A program made the translations under genes and the position numbers. From positions 186,001 through 250,000 of the forward strand of contig JBNOAI010000011.1 in assembly GCA_050283925.1 (NCBI GenBank): a stretch of DNA of 64,000 nucleotides, in the 5' to 3' direction. Origin of the DNA: ZC4RG25 sp023428365. GTDB lineage: Bacteria; Pseudomonadota; Alphaproteobacteria; Rhizobiales; Hyphomicrobiaceae. Below, one piece after another: positions 1 to 8,915 of this stretch. Below the pieces are notes generated by a model. The model did not search any database. It was not told the origin of the DNA and was given only the letters and a program-made list of their open reading frames with translations. How positions within the stretch are numbered: position 1 is the stretch's first letter; every line of letters begins with the position of its first letter.

Positions 1-1732
1 ACACGGCGTCGATCAGGTCGTGGCGCGCGCCCTGCTCGCGGAGGTGGACCTTCAGGCGGTCGGCGAGGAAAGAGATAAGATCAGATATAACTTCAGACTT
101 TTCCCTGAGTGGCGTCAGAGTTTGCCAACCTGCTTTGGTTGAATCGGTGACATCAATAACCGATGTTTCTCCCTCAAGCAGTCCTTCGAAGGAGAGGTCT
201 AGATATCTCGATTGGTAGTGCTGGTCGATTACCTGACCTAGACCTATCCTCAGATCATTCTCTAGTGCAATACGGATCACGCCCAGCGCCGCGCGGCGCA
301 ACTGATACGGATCGCCCGAGCCGGTCGGCTTCTCGCCAATGGCCCAGAACCCAACCAGTGTATCGAGCTTATCGGCCAGCGCCACCGCGATGGCGACGGT
401 GTCGCCGTCCTCCTCCTTCGGCACCGTATCGGACGGCCCCTTCGGCTTGTAGTGCAGCTCAATGGCGCGCGCGATCTCGGGCTTCGTTCCCGCCGCTTCG
501 GCGTAGTACCGCCCCATCAATCCCTGCAGCTCGGGGAACTCACCGACCATGCCGGACACGAGATCGGCCTTAGCCAACTGAGCCGCGCGCCGCGCATCCT
601 CCGGCACCGCATCGACCGCGCCCGCAATCTGGAAGCTGAGTTCGGCGATGCGTTCGATCCGGTCCCGCTGGCTGCCAAGCTTCTCGTGGAAGGTCACGCT
701 GCGTAGCGCGCTTGCCATCTCATCGAGCGGCTTCTTGAGATCCTGCTCCCAGAAGAACCGGGCATCGGACAGCCGTGCGCGGATCACCTTCTCGTTGCCC
801 TCGACGATGGCCGTGCCGCCGTCCTTGGCGATCAGGTTCGAGACCAGCAGGAACCGGTTCGCCAGCTTACCGGTCTTAGGATCGCGCAGCGCAAAGCATT
901 TCTGGTGCGTACGCAACGATGTGATGATCACCTCGGCCGGGACTTGCAAAAAGTCCTCATCAAAATGGCCCATCAGCACGGTCGGCCATTCGGTGAGACC
1001 GGCGTTTTCCGCCAGAAGCCCGGCATCCTCGACCAGTTGCAGCTTGTGCTTATCCGCCAGCGCGTGCGCCTGCTTCTCGATCTGCTCGGCGCGTTCCACC
1101 GGATCGAGATGTACTTTGTGCGCTTCGAGCTTCTTCTGATAGTCGGCAAAGCTATCGACCGCGAACGGCGTCTGGCCGTGGAAGCGATGGCCACGCGTGG
1201 TGTCGCTGCTCTCAACGCCTGCGATCTCGAACGGCACGACCTTGCCGCCCAGTAGGCAGATGATCGAATGCAGCGGCCGCACCCAGGTGAACGTGCCGGA
1301 ACCCCAGCGCATCGACTTCGGCCACGGGAAGCGGCGCATCACATCGGGCACCACCTCAGCGATGATCTCCGCAGCCGTGCGGCCCGGCTTCTCGATGCGG
1401 GCGACATAGAAATCGCCCTTCTTCGCGTCGGAGACGACCGTCGCCTCACCGATGGTCTTGAGACCGGCAGCTTTGAGAAACCCCTGCAAGGCCTGCTCCG
1501 GAGCACCGACGCGCGGTCCTTTGCGTTCCTCGGAGATGCCCGGCGATTTCTCCGGCACGCCCTCGATGACCAGCGTCAGGCGGCGCGGCGTGGAAAAGCC
1601 CTTCGCTTCGCCAACAGAAAGACCCTGCGCTTTGAGCGCATCGACGACAAGCCTCTTCAATTCATCCGCTGCCCGCATTTGCATGCGCGCCGGAATTTCC
1701 TCGGAGAAAAGCTCGAGCAGAAGTTCGGACAT
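1..1732 (-). CDS. glyS: glycine--tRNA ligase beta subunit (3' end beyond window)
   Basis: The beta subunit of the tetrameric alpha2beta2 glycyl-tRNA synthetase helps bind and charge tRNA(Gly) in the cytoplasm. The frame is open from the ATG at 1732 to the left edge, about 577 codons, so the C-terminal part lies outside the window. The N-terminus (SELLLELFSEEIPARM) is the hallmark start of GlyS, and later segments such as GHRFHGQTPF, the RTHQKCFALRD block and GSGDPYQLRRAALG also fit the family. The start lies 7 nt after the isochorismatase-like gene, and glyQ is two genes upstream, so the two subunits are probably co-transcribed. The stretch at about 60-275 is visibly richer in A+T and less biased in codon use than the rest, although the frame stays open. 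Confidence 0.95.
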   Translation of the reverse strand, partial: MSELLLELFSEEIPARMQMRAADELKRLVVDALKAQGLSVGEAKGFSTPRRLTLVIEGVPEKSPGISEERKGPRVGAPEQALQGFLKAAGLKTIGEATVVSDAKKGDFYVARIEKPGRTAAEIIAEVVPDVMRRFPWPKSMRWGSGTFTWVRPLHSIICLLGGKVVPFEIAGVESSDTTRGHRFHGQTPFAVDSFADYQKKLEAHKVHLDPVERAEQIEKQAHALADKHKLQLVEDAGLLAENAGLTEWPTVLMGHFDEDFLQVPAEVIITSLRTHQKCFALRDPKTGKLANRFLLVSNLIAKDGGTAIVEGNEKVIRARLSDARFFWEQDLKKPLDEMASALRSVTFHEKLGSQRDRIERIAELSFQIAGAVDAVPEDARRAAQLAKADLVSGMVGEFPELQGLMGRYYAEAAGTKPEIARAIELHYKPKGPSDTVPKEEDGDTVAIAVALADKLDTLVGFWAIGEKPTGSGDPYQLRRAALGVIRIALENDLRIGLGQVIDQHYQSRYLDLSFEGLLEGETSVIDVTDSTKAGWQTLTPLREKSEVISDLISFLADRLKVHLREQGARHDLIDAV

Positions 1733-1739
1733 GGTTTCT

Positions 1740-2339
1740 TCAGGTGCTTGGGATGTGATCGACGGTCGTGATGATCGCGAAGCGGTCGCCCAGCTCGGCC
1801 AGCGCGGCGCGGTGCAGGGCGTCGGCGGAAATCACACCGCCCAATGGATCAGGCAATGCGCGCGTGGCCGACGCATCGCTGGCGACGGTTGTTTTGTAGC
1901 CAAGATCGAGTGCTGCCCGCGCCGTGGAACTCACACACATATGCGTCATGAACCCGGCAATGACGAGCGATGTGCGGCCGGTCTTTTTCAGCTCGGCATC
2001 GAGCGTGGTCTGCGCGAACGCATTCGGCAGCGGCTTCTCGACCACGACCTCGCCACCCTCCGGCGCAACGGCCGCGATGATCGCGCCACTGCGGCCATCA
2101 CGGTCAAACAGGCCGCCAGCTTTGCCCTTATGCGCGACGTGGATCACGGGCGCTCCCGCGGCGCGCGCGTTCGCCAGCAACGTGCGGATTGCTTCGATCG
2201 CGGGCATCGTACCCGGCAGTGCCAGCTTACCGTCGAGATATTCGTTCTGCGCGTCGATGATCACGACGGCGGATTTCGACAGCGGCGGTGGATTGAGATC
2301 CGCGCCGGACAGTTCAAGCAGCGTCTTGGGAGTGCTCAT
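1740..2339 (-). CDS. isochorismatase-family cysteine hydrolase
   Basis: This is a 199-residue single-domain hydrolase of the isochorismatase/nicotinamidase superfamily, probably cytoplasmic. The expected Asp-Lys-Cys triad can be placed at D29 (VVIIDAQNEY), K102 (VEKPLPNAF) and C135 (GFMTHMCVSSTARAA). The ATG is preceded by a good ribosome binding site (GAGGTGG) inside the short gap after the small membrane-protein gene. It sits between glyQ and glyS, which says little about its substrate. The physiological amide or vinyl-ether substrate cannot be read from the sequence. The superfamily assignment is firm and the reaction is not. Confidence 0.88.
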   Translation of the reverse strand: MSTPKTLLELSGADLNPPPLSKSAVVIIDAQNEYLDGKLALPGTMPAIEAIRTLLANARAAGAPVIHVAHKGKAGGLFDRDGRSGAIIAAVAPEGGEVVVEKPLPNAFAQTTLDAELKKTGRTSLVIAGFMTHMCVSSTARAALDLGYKTTVASDASATRALPDPLGGVISADALHRAALAELGDRFAIITTVDHIPST

Positions 2340-2348
2340 CGGTCCACC

Positions 2349-2552
2349 TCATGCAGCCTGAAGCGAAGACAAAACCGTGCTGCCGATATCTTCGGCAGCT
2401 CCCGTAGCCAGCAAATATCCCGCACCGACCAGTGCCAGCGCGCACACGAACCAGAACACCGGCCGCTGCCGCCGCCAGAACAGCAGCCGTGCAATCACGA
2501 CACCGATGGCGACCATCAGCGCAGCACCCAGCAGTGAGCTGGCGGTGATCAC
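2349..2552 (-). CDS. small membrane protein in the glyQ-glyS operon
   Basis: This is a 67-residue protein with two predicted membrane helices (roughly residues 6-22 and 30-47) separated by a basic loop (FWRRQRP), and a short polar C-terminal tail. I start it at the GTG at 2552. That codon overlaps the glyQ stop in a GTGA arrangement typical of translational coupling. A longer frame upstream would lie inside glyQ and is less likely. I do not recognise a named family. Its position directly after glyQ suggests co-expression, and nothing in the sequence indicates a catalytic role. Confidence 0.7.
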   Translation of the reverse strand: MITASSLLGAALMVAIGVVIARLLFWRRQRPVFWFVCALALVGAGYLLATGAAEDIGSTVLSSLQAA

Positions 2553-3520
2553 ACCCCGCCTCCCGCTGTCTTCAGCCACGCGCCGCAGCACGCCTTGGCC
2601 AGCTCACGAACGCGCAGGATGTAGCTTTGCCGCTCGGTCACGGAGATCACGCCGCGTGCATCGAGCAGGTTGAAGATGTGCGAGGCCTTGATGCATTGGT
2701 CGTAGGCCGGCAGCGCCATCAGATGACGGCCTTCCTCGCCCTGACCTTTCTCCAACAGCGACTGACATTCCTTCTCCGCATCGCGGAAGTGGGCCAGCAG
2801 AAGCTCGGTGTCGGCGTGCTCGAAGTTGTAGCGCGAATATTCTTGTTCGGCCTGCAGGAACACATCGCCGTAGGTCAGCTTGCGCTCGTCGGTGCGGCCA
2901 TTGAAGTTGAGATCGTAGACGCGATCCACGCCCTGCACGTACATGGCCAGACGTTCCAGGCCGTAGGTGATCTCGCCGGAAACCGGATTGCAGTCGAAAC
3001 CGCCGACCTGTTGGAAGTAGGTGAACTGCGTCACCTCCATGCCATTGCACCAGACTTCCCAGCCGAGCCCCCAGGCGCCAAGTGTCGGGCTCTCCCAGTC
3101 ATCCTCGACGAAGCGGATGTCGTTCACGGACGTGTCGATGCCAATGGCGTCGAGACTCTTCAGGTACAGGTCCAGAATGTCCGGCGGTGACGGCTTCATG
3201 ATCACCTGGAACTGATAGTAGTGCTGCATCCGGTTCGGATTCTCGCCGTAGCGGCCATCCTTGGGACGACGCGACGGCTGCACATAGGCCGCGTTCCAGG
3301 TCTTCGGACCCAGCGCCCGCAGCGTCGTAGCCGGATGGAACGTGCCCGCGCCGACTTCCATGTCGTAGGGTTGCAGGACCACGCAACCCTGCGCGCCCCA
3401 GAACTGCTGCAGCGTCAGGATCAGATCCTGAAATGACTCGGTCGGCCTCAGAATCGGAGAAGCGGTGTCGGGGCGCGCTTTCGCGGCGGGCCTGCTGGTG
3501 GCTGTCGTCGGCATAAACAC
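2549..3520 (-). CDS. glyQ: glycine--tRNA ligase alpha subunit
   Basis: This is the catalytic alpha subunit of heterotetrameric glycyl-tRNA synthetase, which forms glycyl-adenylate and transfers glycine to tRNA(Gly). Class II core motifs are visible: QPYDMEVGAGTFHPAT near residues 50-65, YVQPSRRPKDGRYGENPNR near 79-97 and the GLERLAMY segment. The protein is 323 residues, slightly longer than usual because of a low-complexity N-terminal extension of about 25 residues. The frame opens with GTG (3520), and an ATG two codons later (3514) is an equally possible start. The 3' end overlaps the start of the next gene by 4 nt. Two genes separate it from glyS. Confidence 0.96.
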   Translation of the reverse strand: MFMPTTATSRPAAKARPDTASPILRPTESFQDLILTLQQFWGAQGCVVLQPYDMEVGAGTFHPATTLRALGPKTWNAAYVQPSRRPKDGRYGENPNRMQHYYQFQVIMKPSPPDILDLYLKSLDAIGIDTSVNDIRFVEDDWESPTLGAWGLGWEVWCNGMEVTQFTYFQQVGGFDCNPVSGEITYGLERLAMYVQGVDRVYDLNFNGRTDERKLTYGDVFLQAEQEYSRYNFEHADTELLLAHFRDAEKECQSLLEKGQGEEGRHLMALPAYDQCIKASHIFNLLDARGVISVTERQSYILRVRELAKACCGAWLKTAGGGV

Positions 3521-3672
3521 TCGTGCCTGGCTGGATTTCGCGGCGGACTATAGGCGACCGGCCCGCGCAATGCGAGCCGGTTTGCACGACTATACGACGG
3601 ATGGCGAAGACAGCTGAAATTCAGGCCCAGCTTGAAGCCCACGGGCGGAGCGAAAAACCGATCAACCAGCGA

Positions 3673-3882
3673 TCAATCGCGGCGGATCGGCCTGTAAACG
3701 CCAGTCTCCTGATCCCACTCCAAAGCGCCGAGATCCTTGGGCATCGCTGCTTTCGCAGGCGCGCGCTGCAATTCCTCTTCGGCTTCCATCCGGTCAAGCG
3801 CACGGCGAACTTCCCGCGACAGCCACTTGTAGCCCGCGAAGAGCCCCGCTCCCGCAATTGCCAACGCGATAACTTGAGGCAT
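3673..3882 (-). CDS. small single-pass membrane protein, function unknown
   Basis: This 69-residue protein has one N-terminal membrane helix (about residues 3-19). A charged, helical stretch rich in Glu/Arg follows, and the polar C-terminus contains LEWDQETGVYRP. A strong ribosome binding site (GAGGGG, 3 nt before the ATG) supports the start. It lies 45 nt downstream of the SppA-type protease gene on the same strand and is probably co-transcribed with it. I do not recognise a named family. The topology resembles small inner-membrane accessory proteins, but no function is implied. Confidence 0.65.
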   Translation of the reverse strand: MPQVIALAIAGAGLFAGYKWLSREVRRALDRMEAEEELQRAPAKAAMPKDLGALEWDQETGVYRPIRRD

Positions 3883-3927
3883 GGTCCCCTCTCGCTTACG
3901 ACGCCTGAGCGCCTGCCTGCCGAGACC

Positions 3928-4773
3928 TCACAACCCGTAGCGCGACCAGAGCGCTCGGGTTTCAATAGCCGACATCAGATCGTCGCCCAAGGCAAGAGGC
4001 AAGCCGGCATCTGTTGATGGCGTGTGCATGAGTCGCGGTCCCCTCAGAAGACGCGACAGCATTCCACCTGAAGAAAACGGCACCACTTTGAGCTGCACCT
4101 TCTCGCCGTGGATCTCCCGCATTTTTGAGCGCACGTCGGAGACGCCATCGATCAAACCGAGTTCCAGCGCGCGGGGGGCAGCCCAGAAAGCACCCGAGAA
4201 CAAATCCTGATCAAGCCCCTTGAGCCGCGACGCGCGCCGGTCCTTCACGATTCCGATGAAGACGTCGTGCACGTCCTTCTGGATCGCCTTCACGCGCTCG
4301 ATATCGGAGGCTTTTTCGGGCTGGAACGGGTCGAGGATCAGCTTGTTGTCGCCAGCCGTGTAGACACGCCGCTCGATGCCCAGCTTCTCGATGGCCTTGT
4401 CGAAACCGAAGCTAGCTGAAATCACGCCAATGGATCCAACGATCGAGGACGGATCGGCGTAGATCTCATCACCGGCAACAGCCAGGAAATAGCCGCCGGA
4501 TGCCGCAACGTCCTCGCAAAAGACGTAGACCTTCTTCTTCTTCTCGTCGGCGAGCTGGCGGATGCGTTTGAAGATCAGGTTCGACTGCACCGGCGATCCA
4601 CCGGGCGAATTCACGACCACAGCGACCGTCGGCACCTTGGACATGCTGAAGGCGCGATCAAGCGCTGCGGCAACGCCCGCAATCGACAGCCCCGGCCTCA
4701 GCGGCGTCGCCATCCCGATCGGTCCGAAAAACCGGATCACCGGCACAACAGGGCGGCGCTTCAGAAACCACAT
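3928..4773 (-). CDS. sppA: S49-family signal peptide peptidase (SppA/SohB type)
   Basis: This is a serine protease of peptidase family S49, which degrades cleaved signal peptides at the inner membrane. It is the short form with one protease domain (281 residues). The Ser-Lys dyad can be placed at S92 (DVAASGGYF) and K144 (TAGDNKLILDPF). The 52-residue spacing between them is the one I recall for characterised short SppA enzymes. The oxyanion region NSPGGSP lies at 55-61. The N-terminus is only weakly hydrophobic, so membrane association may be peripheral. The next gene downstream encodes a small single-pass membrane protein. Confidence 0.9.
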   Translation of the reverse strand: MWFLKRRPVVPVIRFFGPIGMATPLRPGLSIAGVAAALDRAFSMSKVPTVAVVVNSPGGSPVQSNLIFKRIRQLADEKKKKVYVFCEDVAASGGYFLAVAGDEIYADPSSIVGSIGVISASFGFDKAIEKLGIERRVYTAGDNKLILDPFQPEKASDIERVKAIQKDVHDVFIGIVKDRRASRLKGLDQDLFSGAFWAAPRALELGLIDGVSDVRSKMREIHGEKVQLKVVPFSSGGMLSRLLRGPRLMHTPSTDAGLPLALGDDLMSAIETRALWSRYGL

Positions 4774-4882
4774 ACTCTCCCCTCTTCATCGCTGGAAAGC
4801 GCGGCGCGACGGACTGATGACGCTTCGGCCGCAGTTGAGTAACAGCAGTCCTGCAACTCTTAGTCGGTTGTGAGCGGATCGG

Positions 4883-5662
4883 CTAGACCTTGCCACTCAG
4901 GTCCAACGGCTCACCATGGCGAAGAATACCGGCAACATTCAGCCTAAACTCGTTGTTGTCGCCGTGCAGGATCAGGCCCGGCAGAATGGTTAACGGCGCG
5001 CGACTGCCTTTGCGGCCCTGCAGCAGAATGCGGGAGGCTTGCGCCCCGGCGCGTGGATAAATCGGCAACAGCTTCAGCGCACCAAAACGACCGTCGACCC
5101 GGCCCAGCAGCTCCGTCAACGCATCGGCGCGGTGAACGATCGTCAGCGTGCCATCAGGTATCGCAACACGCGCCGCGAACGCGATCCAGCGCGCCAGCTG
5201 GCCGGCCGGCATGGCGTGGGCGGCCGCCTTGATGGCACTGCGCGGACGGCGACCATGCCCCTCGGTATGGAAGGGCGGATTGATCACGACGTGCGAAAAT
5301 GAATCCGAACCCAAACCGGCCAACATCAAGACCCTGGCCGGACCTGTGACATCGGCTTCGACCACCGAGACGCGATCCTGGAGCGCGTTGCGAACGATGT
5401 TCTGTTCGGCGAGCCCGACCAGTTCGGTCTCCTTCTCGACCAGCGTGACCTGTGCTCCCGCCTCGCGCGCCGCGATGCAAAGCCCGACAACACCGACGCC
5501 CGAACCGGCATCCAGCACGCGATCCCCTGCCCTGACAGGCGCGGCCGCAGCCAGAAGCACGGCGTCCAATCCGGCGCGATAGCCCGTTCGTGGCTGGAGA
5601 ACCTTCAGCACGCCACCCAGGAATGCGTCGTCGGTCGGGGCGCTGCTGTTATTCCCGCTCAT
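4883..5662 (-). CDS. TrmN6-like N6-adenine methyltransferase
   Basis: This is a class I SAM-dependent methyltransferase of the COG4123 group, whose E. coli member (TrmN6/YfiC) methylates A37 of tRNA1(Val). The SAM-binding motif I is DAGSGVG at residues 51-57, the acidic end of strand beta-2 is at E76, and the catalytic NPPF motif is at 128-131. NPPF/NPPY marks enzymes that methylate exocyclic amino groups. Its start overlaps the DUF2007 gene by 14 nt, indicating coupling. The exact RNA or protein substrate cannot be told from sequence alone. Confidence 0.85.
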   Translation of the reverse strand: MSGNNSSAPTDDAFLGGVLKVLQPRTGYRAGLDAVLLAAAAPVRAGDRVLDAGSGVGVVGLCIAAREAGAQVTLVEKETELVGLAEQNIVRNALQDRVSVVEADVTGPARVLMLAGLGSDSFSHVVINPPFHTEGHGRRPRSAIKAAAHAMPAGQLARWIAFAARVAIPDGTLTIVHRADALTELLGRVDGRFGALKLLPIYPRAGAQASRILLQGRKGSRAPLTILPGLILHGDNNEFRLNVAGILRHGEPLDLSGKV

Positions 5663-5882
5663 CCGTGTTGATCCATTGGCCGAGATCGGCCTCCCGCAGC
5701 ACCCGACGCGCCGCTCCCAGTTCCTCCGGAATCACCATGACGCGGCGCGGCAGAATTCCGATCGAACCCTCCATCACGCTCATGTCCCCATCGGCGATGA
5801 CGGGTTGCAGCCCGGCATCGCGCAGCAAGGCTTCGATGAAACTCAACAGAACGGGGTTGTTTGTCCGCAGCAGCTCGCGCAT
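5649..5882 (-). CDS. DUF2007-like small protein
   Basis: This is a 77-residue cytoplasmic protein that fits the DUF2007 (putative signal transducing protein) family. It begins with a helix (MRELLRTNNPVLLSFIEALL) and continues with a GLQPVIADGDMS strand, the IGILPRRVMVIPEEL core and a helical C-terminus. The frame stays open upstream, but I start at 5882 because the family begins there and the upstream extension would run into the divergent gene. An ATG at 5945 is an alternative. There is no strong Shine-Dalgarno. The 3' end overlaps the methyltransferase gene, so the two are probably co-expressed. Confidence 0.75.
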   Translation of the reverse strand: MRELLRTNNPVLLSFIEALLRDAGLQPVIADGDMSVMEGSIGILPRRVMVIPEELGAARRVLREADLGQWINTDERE

Positions 5883-6003
5883 ACGATCGACTATTGCAGC
5901 CTTTGCACAGACGTCAACATGCGGCAATGTGGCGTGAAAAGGCATACGCCGCACGCGGTTAAGATCAGAGGTAGTCAGGAAATTGCACGTCGAGGAAAGA
6001 CCG

Positions 6004-7020
6004 TTGGGTGTCGTTGTTCCATTTGAAGATGGGCGTGAGCCCTCGCACAGCCTTGCGGCGATCCTTGATCTCGTCGCCGAGGACATGGGCGCGGTCAATC
6101 GCATCATCCTGGACAAAGCCATCTCGGACGTCGAGCTCATCCCCCAGCTCGCCCATCATCTGATCGACTCGGGTGGCAAGCGCCTTCGGCCCATGCTCAC
6201 GATCGCGTCGGCCAAGCTGTGCGGTTACACCGGCAGCGGTCACGTGCCCCTCGCCGCGGCCGTCGAGTTCATGCACACGGCGACGCTTCTGCACGACGAT
6301 GTGGTCGATGACAGCGACTTCCGACGTGGCAAGAAGGCGGCCCGGATCCTGTGGGGCAACCAGGCGAGCGTCCTGGTCGGCGACTTCCTGCTCGGTCAGG
6401 CGTTCCGCATGATGGTCGACGTCGGCTCGCTTCCAGGCCTGAAAATCCTCTCGAACGCAGCAGCCGTGATCGCCGAGGGCGAAGTCATGCAGCTTGCCGC
6501 GGCCAAGAACACGTCCACCACAGAAGACGAGTATCTCGCCATCATCAACGCCAAGACCGCCGCGCTGTTCTCCGCGGCGACCGAAGTCGGCGGCGCAATC
6601 GCCAATCGTCCGGTGGAAGAGCAGGCGGCGCTGAAGTCCTACGGCAAATCCCTCGGCATCGCCTTCCAACTCGTCGATGACGCGCTTGACTACTCCGGCG
6701 ACAGCGCAAAGCTCGGCAAGGCCGTGGGCGACGATTTCCGCGAGGGCAAAATCACCTTGCCGGTCATCCTGTCGTTCCGTCGCGGGTCGGACGAAGAGCG
6801 CGCGTTCTGGCGCCGCACGCTGACCGACGCTGAGATCCGTGATGGCGATCTCGAGCACGCGATGGGCCTCATGCGAAAGCACAAGGCGATCGAAGCAACA
6901 CTCGAACGGGCTCGCTATTATGGATCGGTCGCGCGCGACGCACTCGCAACCTTCCGCGACAGCCAGCCGAAAAAGGCGATGCTCGACGTCGTTGAGTTCT
7001 GCATCGCACGCGCTCACTGA
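6004..7020 (+). CDS. polyprenyl (octa-/decaprenyl) diphosphate synthase
   Basis: This is an all-trans polyprenyl diphosphate synthase that would extend FPP or GGPP with IPP to make the ubiquinone side chain. The FARM aspartate motif HDDVVDD is at 97-103, the SARM motif LVDDALDY at 223-230, and the substrate-binding GGKRLRP at 57-63. I choose the TTG at 6004 because GAGG lies 8 nt upstream and the resulting MGVVVPFED matches how I recall rhizobial homologues beginning. A TTG at 5983 is in the same frame but has no such site. Length is 338 residues, normal for the family. Chain length is not determined from the sequence. The gene is divergent from the DUF2007/methyltransferase pair. Confidence 0.93.
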   Translation: MGVVVPFEDGREPSHSLAAILDLVAEDMGAVNRIILDKAISDVELIPQLAHHLIDSGGKRLRPMLTIASAKLCGYTGSGHVPLAAAVEFMHTATLLHDDVVDDSDFRRGKKAARILWGNQASVLVGDFLLGQAFRMMVDVGSLPGLKILSNAAAVIAEGEVMQLAAAKNTSTTEDEYLAIINAKTAALFSAATEVGGAIANRPVEEQAALKSYGKSLGIAFQLVDDALDYSGDSAKLGKAVGDDFREGKITLPVILSFRRGSDEERAFWRRTLTDAEIRDGDLEHAMGLMRKHKAIEATLERARYYGSVARDALATFRDSQPKKAMLDVVEFCIARAH

Positions 7021-7050
7021 ACCGCCGCTCTGAACTCTGAAGGGCCGCCT

Positions 7051-8022
7051 GTGTCCAACGCCGTCACTTCCCACGTGCCGGTCGAGCGACAACAGCCTGG
7101 AATGCCCCGTCTGCTCGGTCTTGGGCTACTCGCAGCGGCTCTGTTCTCCGTCGTGTTCGTGCTGAACCGGGCCATGAGCCTCGAAGGCGGACATTGGGTC
7201 TGGAGCGCCTCGCTTCGCTATTTCTACATGACGGTGCTGCTCGCAGCCTGGTTGCTGCTGTGGCGCGGCCCCAAGTTTCTGGCCAGCGTGTTGCGGCTGT
7301 TTTGGCGGCGGCTGACGTTCTGGCTGATCGCGGGCGGGATTGGCTTCGGCGTGTTTTACGCCGCAATCTGCTTTGCGGCAGATCACGCTCCCGGCTGGAT
7401 CGTGGCTGCGACATGGCAGGTCACAATTCTGGCGACGCCTCTCGTGCTCCGCGCATTTGGCTCACGCGTGCCGCTACATGGCCTCGTCTTCCTCGTCTGC
7501 ATCTTCCTCGGCATTATCATTTTGAATGCCCAGCAATTGACGCACGGCGTCTCGCTCCTGCAGGCCCTCGCCGGAGTTCTGCCGGTTCTCGTCGCGGCAT
7601 TCGCATTTCCGATCGGCAATCAGCTTCTCAATCGCGCCAAACATGCCGGAGGCGAAAGCGCTGACATCCTCGCTGATCCAGCGGCCGCCGTGTTTCTGAT
7701 GACCCTCGGCGCGCTGCCGCTGTTCATCATTCTCATTGTCGCCACCGCGCCACCGCCGCCGAGCACCAACCAACTGATATCGACCGGGATCATCGCAGTG
7801 CTGGCGGGCTGCCTCGCGACCACGATTTTTATCTACGCGCGCAATTTGTCGAGTGAGCCCTACCGGATCGCAGCCGTGGACGCGACACAGGCCGGAGAGG
7901 TTGGGTTTGCCCTACTAGGTGAGATGTTTCTGCTCGGCGCAGCGCCGCCAGATGCCCTGGGCTGGATCGGTTTGATGGCCGTCATGGGTGGGCTGATCGG
8001 GTTCACGCTGAAGGGCCGTTGA
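7051..8022 (+). CDS. DMT-superfamily efflux permease (PF13536-like)
   Basis: This is a 323-residue integral membrane protein with about ten predicted helices. It fits the multidrug-resistance efflux transporter branch (PF13536) of the drug/metabolite transporter superfamily. Conserved-looking features are the VFVLNRAMS segment at the end of helix 1, the long non-polar helix blocks and a glycine-rich final helix. The start is a GTG 30 nt after the polyprenyl synthase stop, with a GAAGGG site upstream, so it is probably in the same transcript. The substrate is unknown. Its 3' end faces ispE with only 23 nt between the stops. Confidence 0.85.
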   Translation: MSNAVTSHVPVERQQPGMPRLLGLGLLAAALFSVVFVLNRAMSLEGGHWVWSASLRYFYMTVLLAAWLLLWRGPKFLASVLRLFWRRLTFWLIAGGIGFGVFYAAICFAADHAPGWIVAATWQVTILATPLVLRAFGSRVPLHGLVFLVCIFLGIIILNAQQLTHGVSLLQALAGVLPVLVAAFAFPIGNQLLNRAKHAGGESADILADPAAAVFLMTLGALPLFIILIVATAPPPPSTNQLISTGIIAVLAGCLATTIFIYARNLSSEPYRIAAVDATQAGEVGFALLGEMFLLGAAPPDALGWIGLMAVMGGLIGFTLKGR

Positions 8023-8045
8023 CCGTCTGGGCGAGGGCCGAAGAC

Positions 8046-8915
8046 TTATCCCAAGGTCACCGAACGAACCCACCAATCCGGATAGGCATGTGAGATTTTA
8101 CCAGCAGCGACATCCGCCTGATCACGGGTTTCAAACAGACCGAACCAACTCGGCCCGGCGCCGGACATCCGTGCGAGACGGCACCCGCTGTCAATCAGAA
8201 CGCCCTCGGCTTCAGCCGCATCTGGCATTACGAGGCGGGCCGCCGGGTCAAGATCATTGCTCTGCGTCGCCACGTAAACGCACAAGTCTTCGACGGACGT
8301 GAACACCGGCAATGGATCTGGCCCATCGGTCCCCGCTCCAATCTGCGCCGCGGCCAACTGGCGAAAGACTTGCCGCGTCTTGTCCGCAGGAGCGGCGACC
8401 GCTGGCCTTACCAGAATGGCGTCGAGACGCGGCAGGTTCGGCACGGGTCGCAGTCTGTCGCCGATCCCCCACATTTGCGCTGGTATCTGGTCCAGACAGA
8501 CGGGAACATCAGCGCCAAGACCTGCTGCCACGCCGTGCCAATCAACCCGTGTCGCGAATTCGGGATTCGCGCGTCGAACCGCCCGCAACACCGCCGCGGC
8601 ATCGGCTGAACCGCCGCCAAGGCCGGCGGCAATGGGAATATTTTTCTGCAGCGTCACAGAACCCAGCTGCAACGCAGGTTCCGTTGCGGCCAGCCGCTCG
8701 AGTGTACGTGCCACAAGGTTCTCGCCGACAATTCCGGAAGCAAACGGCCCCTCGACGGCAACCGCGGCATCGGCTCCGAGCCTCAAAGTAAGGACGTCAC
8801 CGACGTCTGCAAAAACCACAAGGCTTTGGATCTCGTGATAGCCGTCCGCACGCCGACCGACCACACGCAGCGTGAGGTTCACCTTCGCGCGCGCCAATTC
8901 CTGGATCGTATCCAC
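8046..8915 (-). CDS. ispE: 4-diphosphocytidyl-2-C-methyl-D-erythritol kinase
   Basis: IspE phosphorylates CDP-methylerythritol, the fourth step of the MEP route to isoprenoids. It is a GHMP kinase with the N-terminal ARAKVNLTLRV strand (catalytic Lys near residue 11) and the ATP-binding loop AAGLGGGSADAAA near 96-108. I place the start at the GTG at 8915, which gives a protein of about 289 residues like other IspE proteins. The frame continues to a GTG at 9020 that abuts the TPR gene stop, and the extra 35 residues do not resemble the family. Neither start has a convincing ribosome binding site. It shares the isoprenoid theme with the polyprenyl synthase nearby. Confidence 0.93.
   Translation of the reverse strand: MDTIQELARAKVNLTLRVVGRRADGYHEIQSLVVFADVGDVLTLRLGADAAVAVEGPFASGIVGENLVARTLERLAATEPALQLGSVTLQKNIPIAAGLGGGSADAAAVLRAVRRANPEFATRVDWHGVAAGLGADVPVCLDQIPAQMWGIGDRLRPVPNLPRLDAILVRPAVAAPADKTRQVFRQLAAAQIGAGTDGPDPLPVFTSVEDLCVYVATQSNDLDPAARLVMPDAAEAEGVLIDSGCRLARMSGAGPSWFGLFETRDQADVAAGKISHAYPDWWVRSVTLG

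Noticed and set aside
5965..7092. 375-codon open frame on the minus strand opposite the polyprenyl synthase gene
   Set aside because: The plus strand codes for a clear polyprenyl synthase with both aspartate motifs. The minus-strand frame has no family match and is a shadow of GC-rich codon bias.
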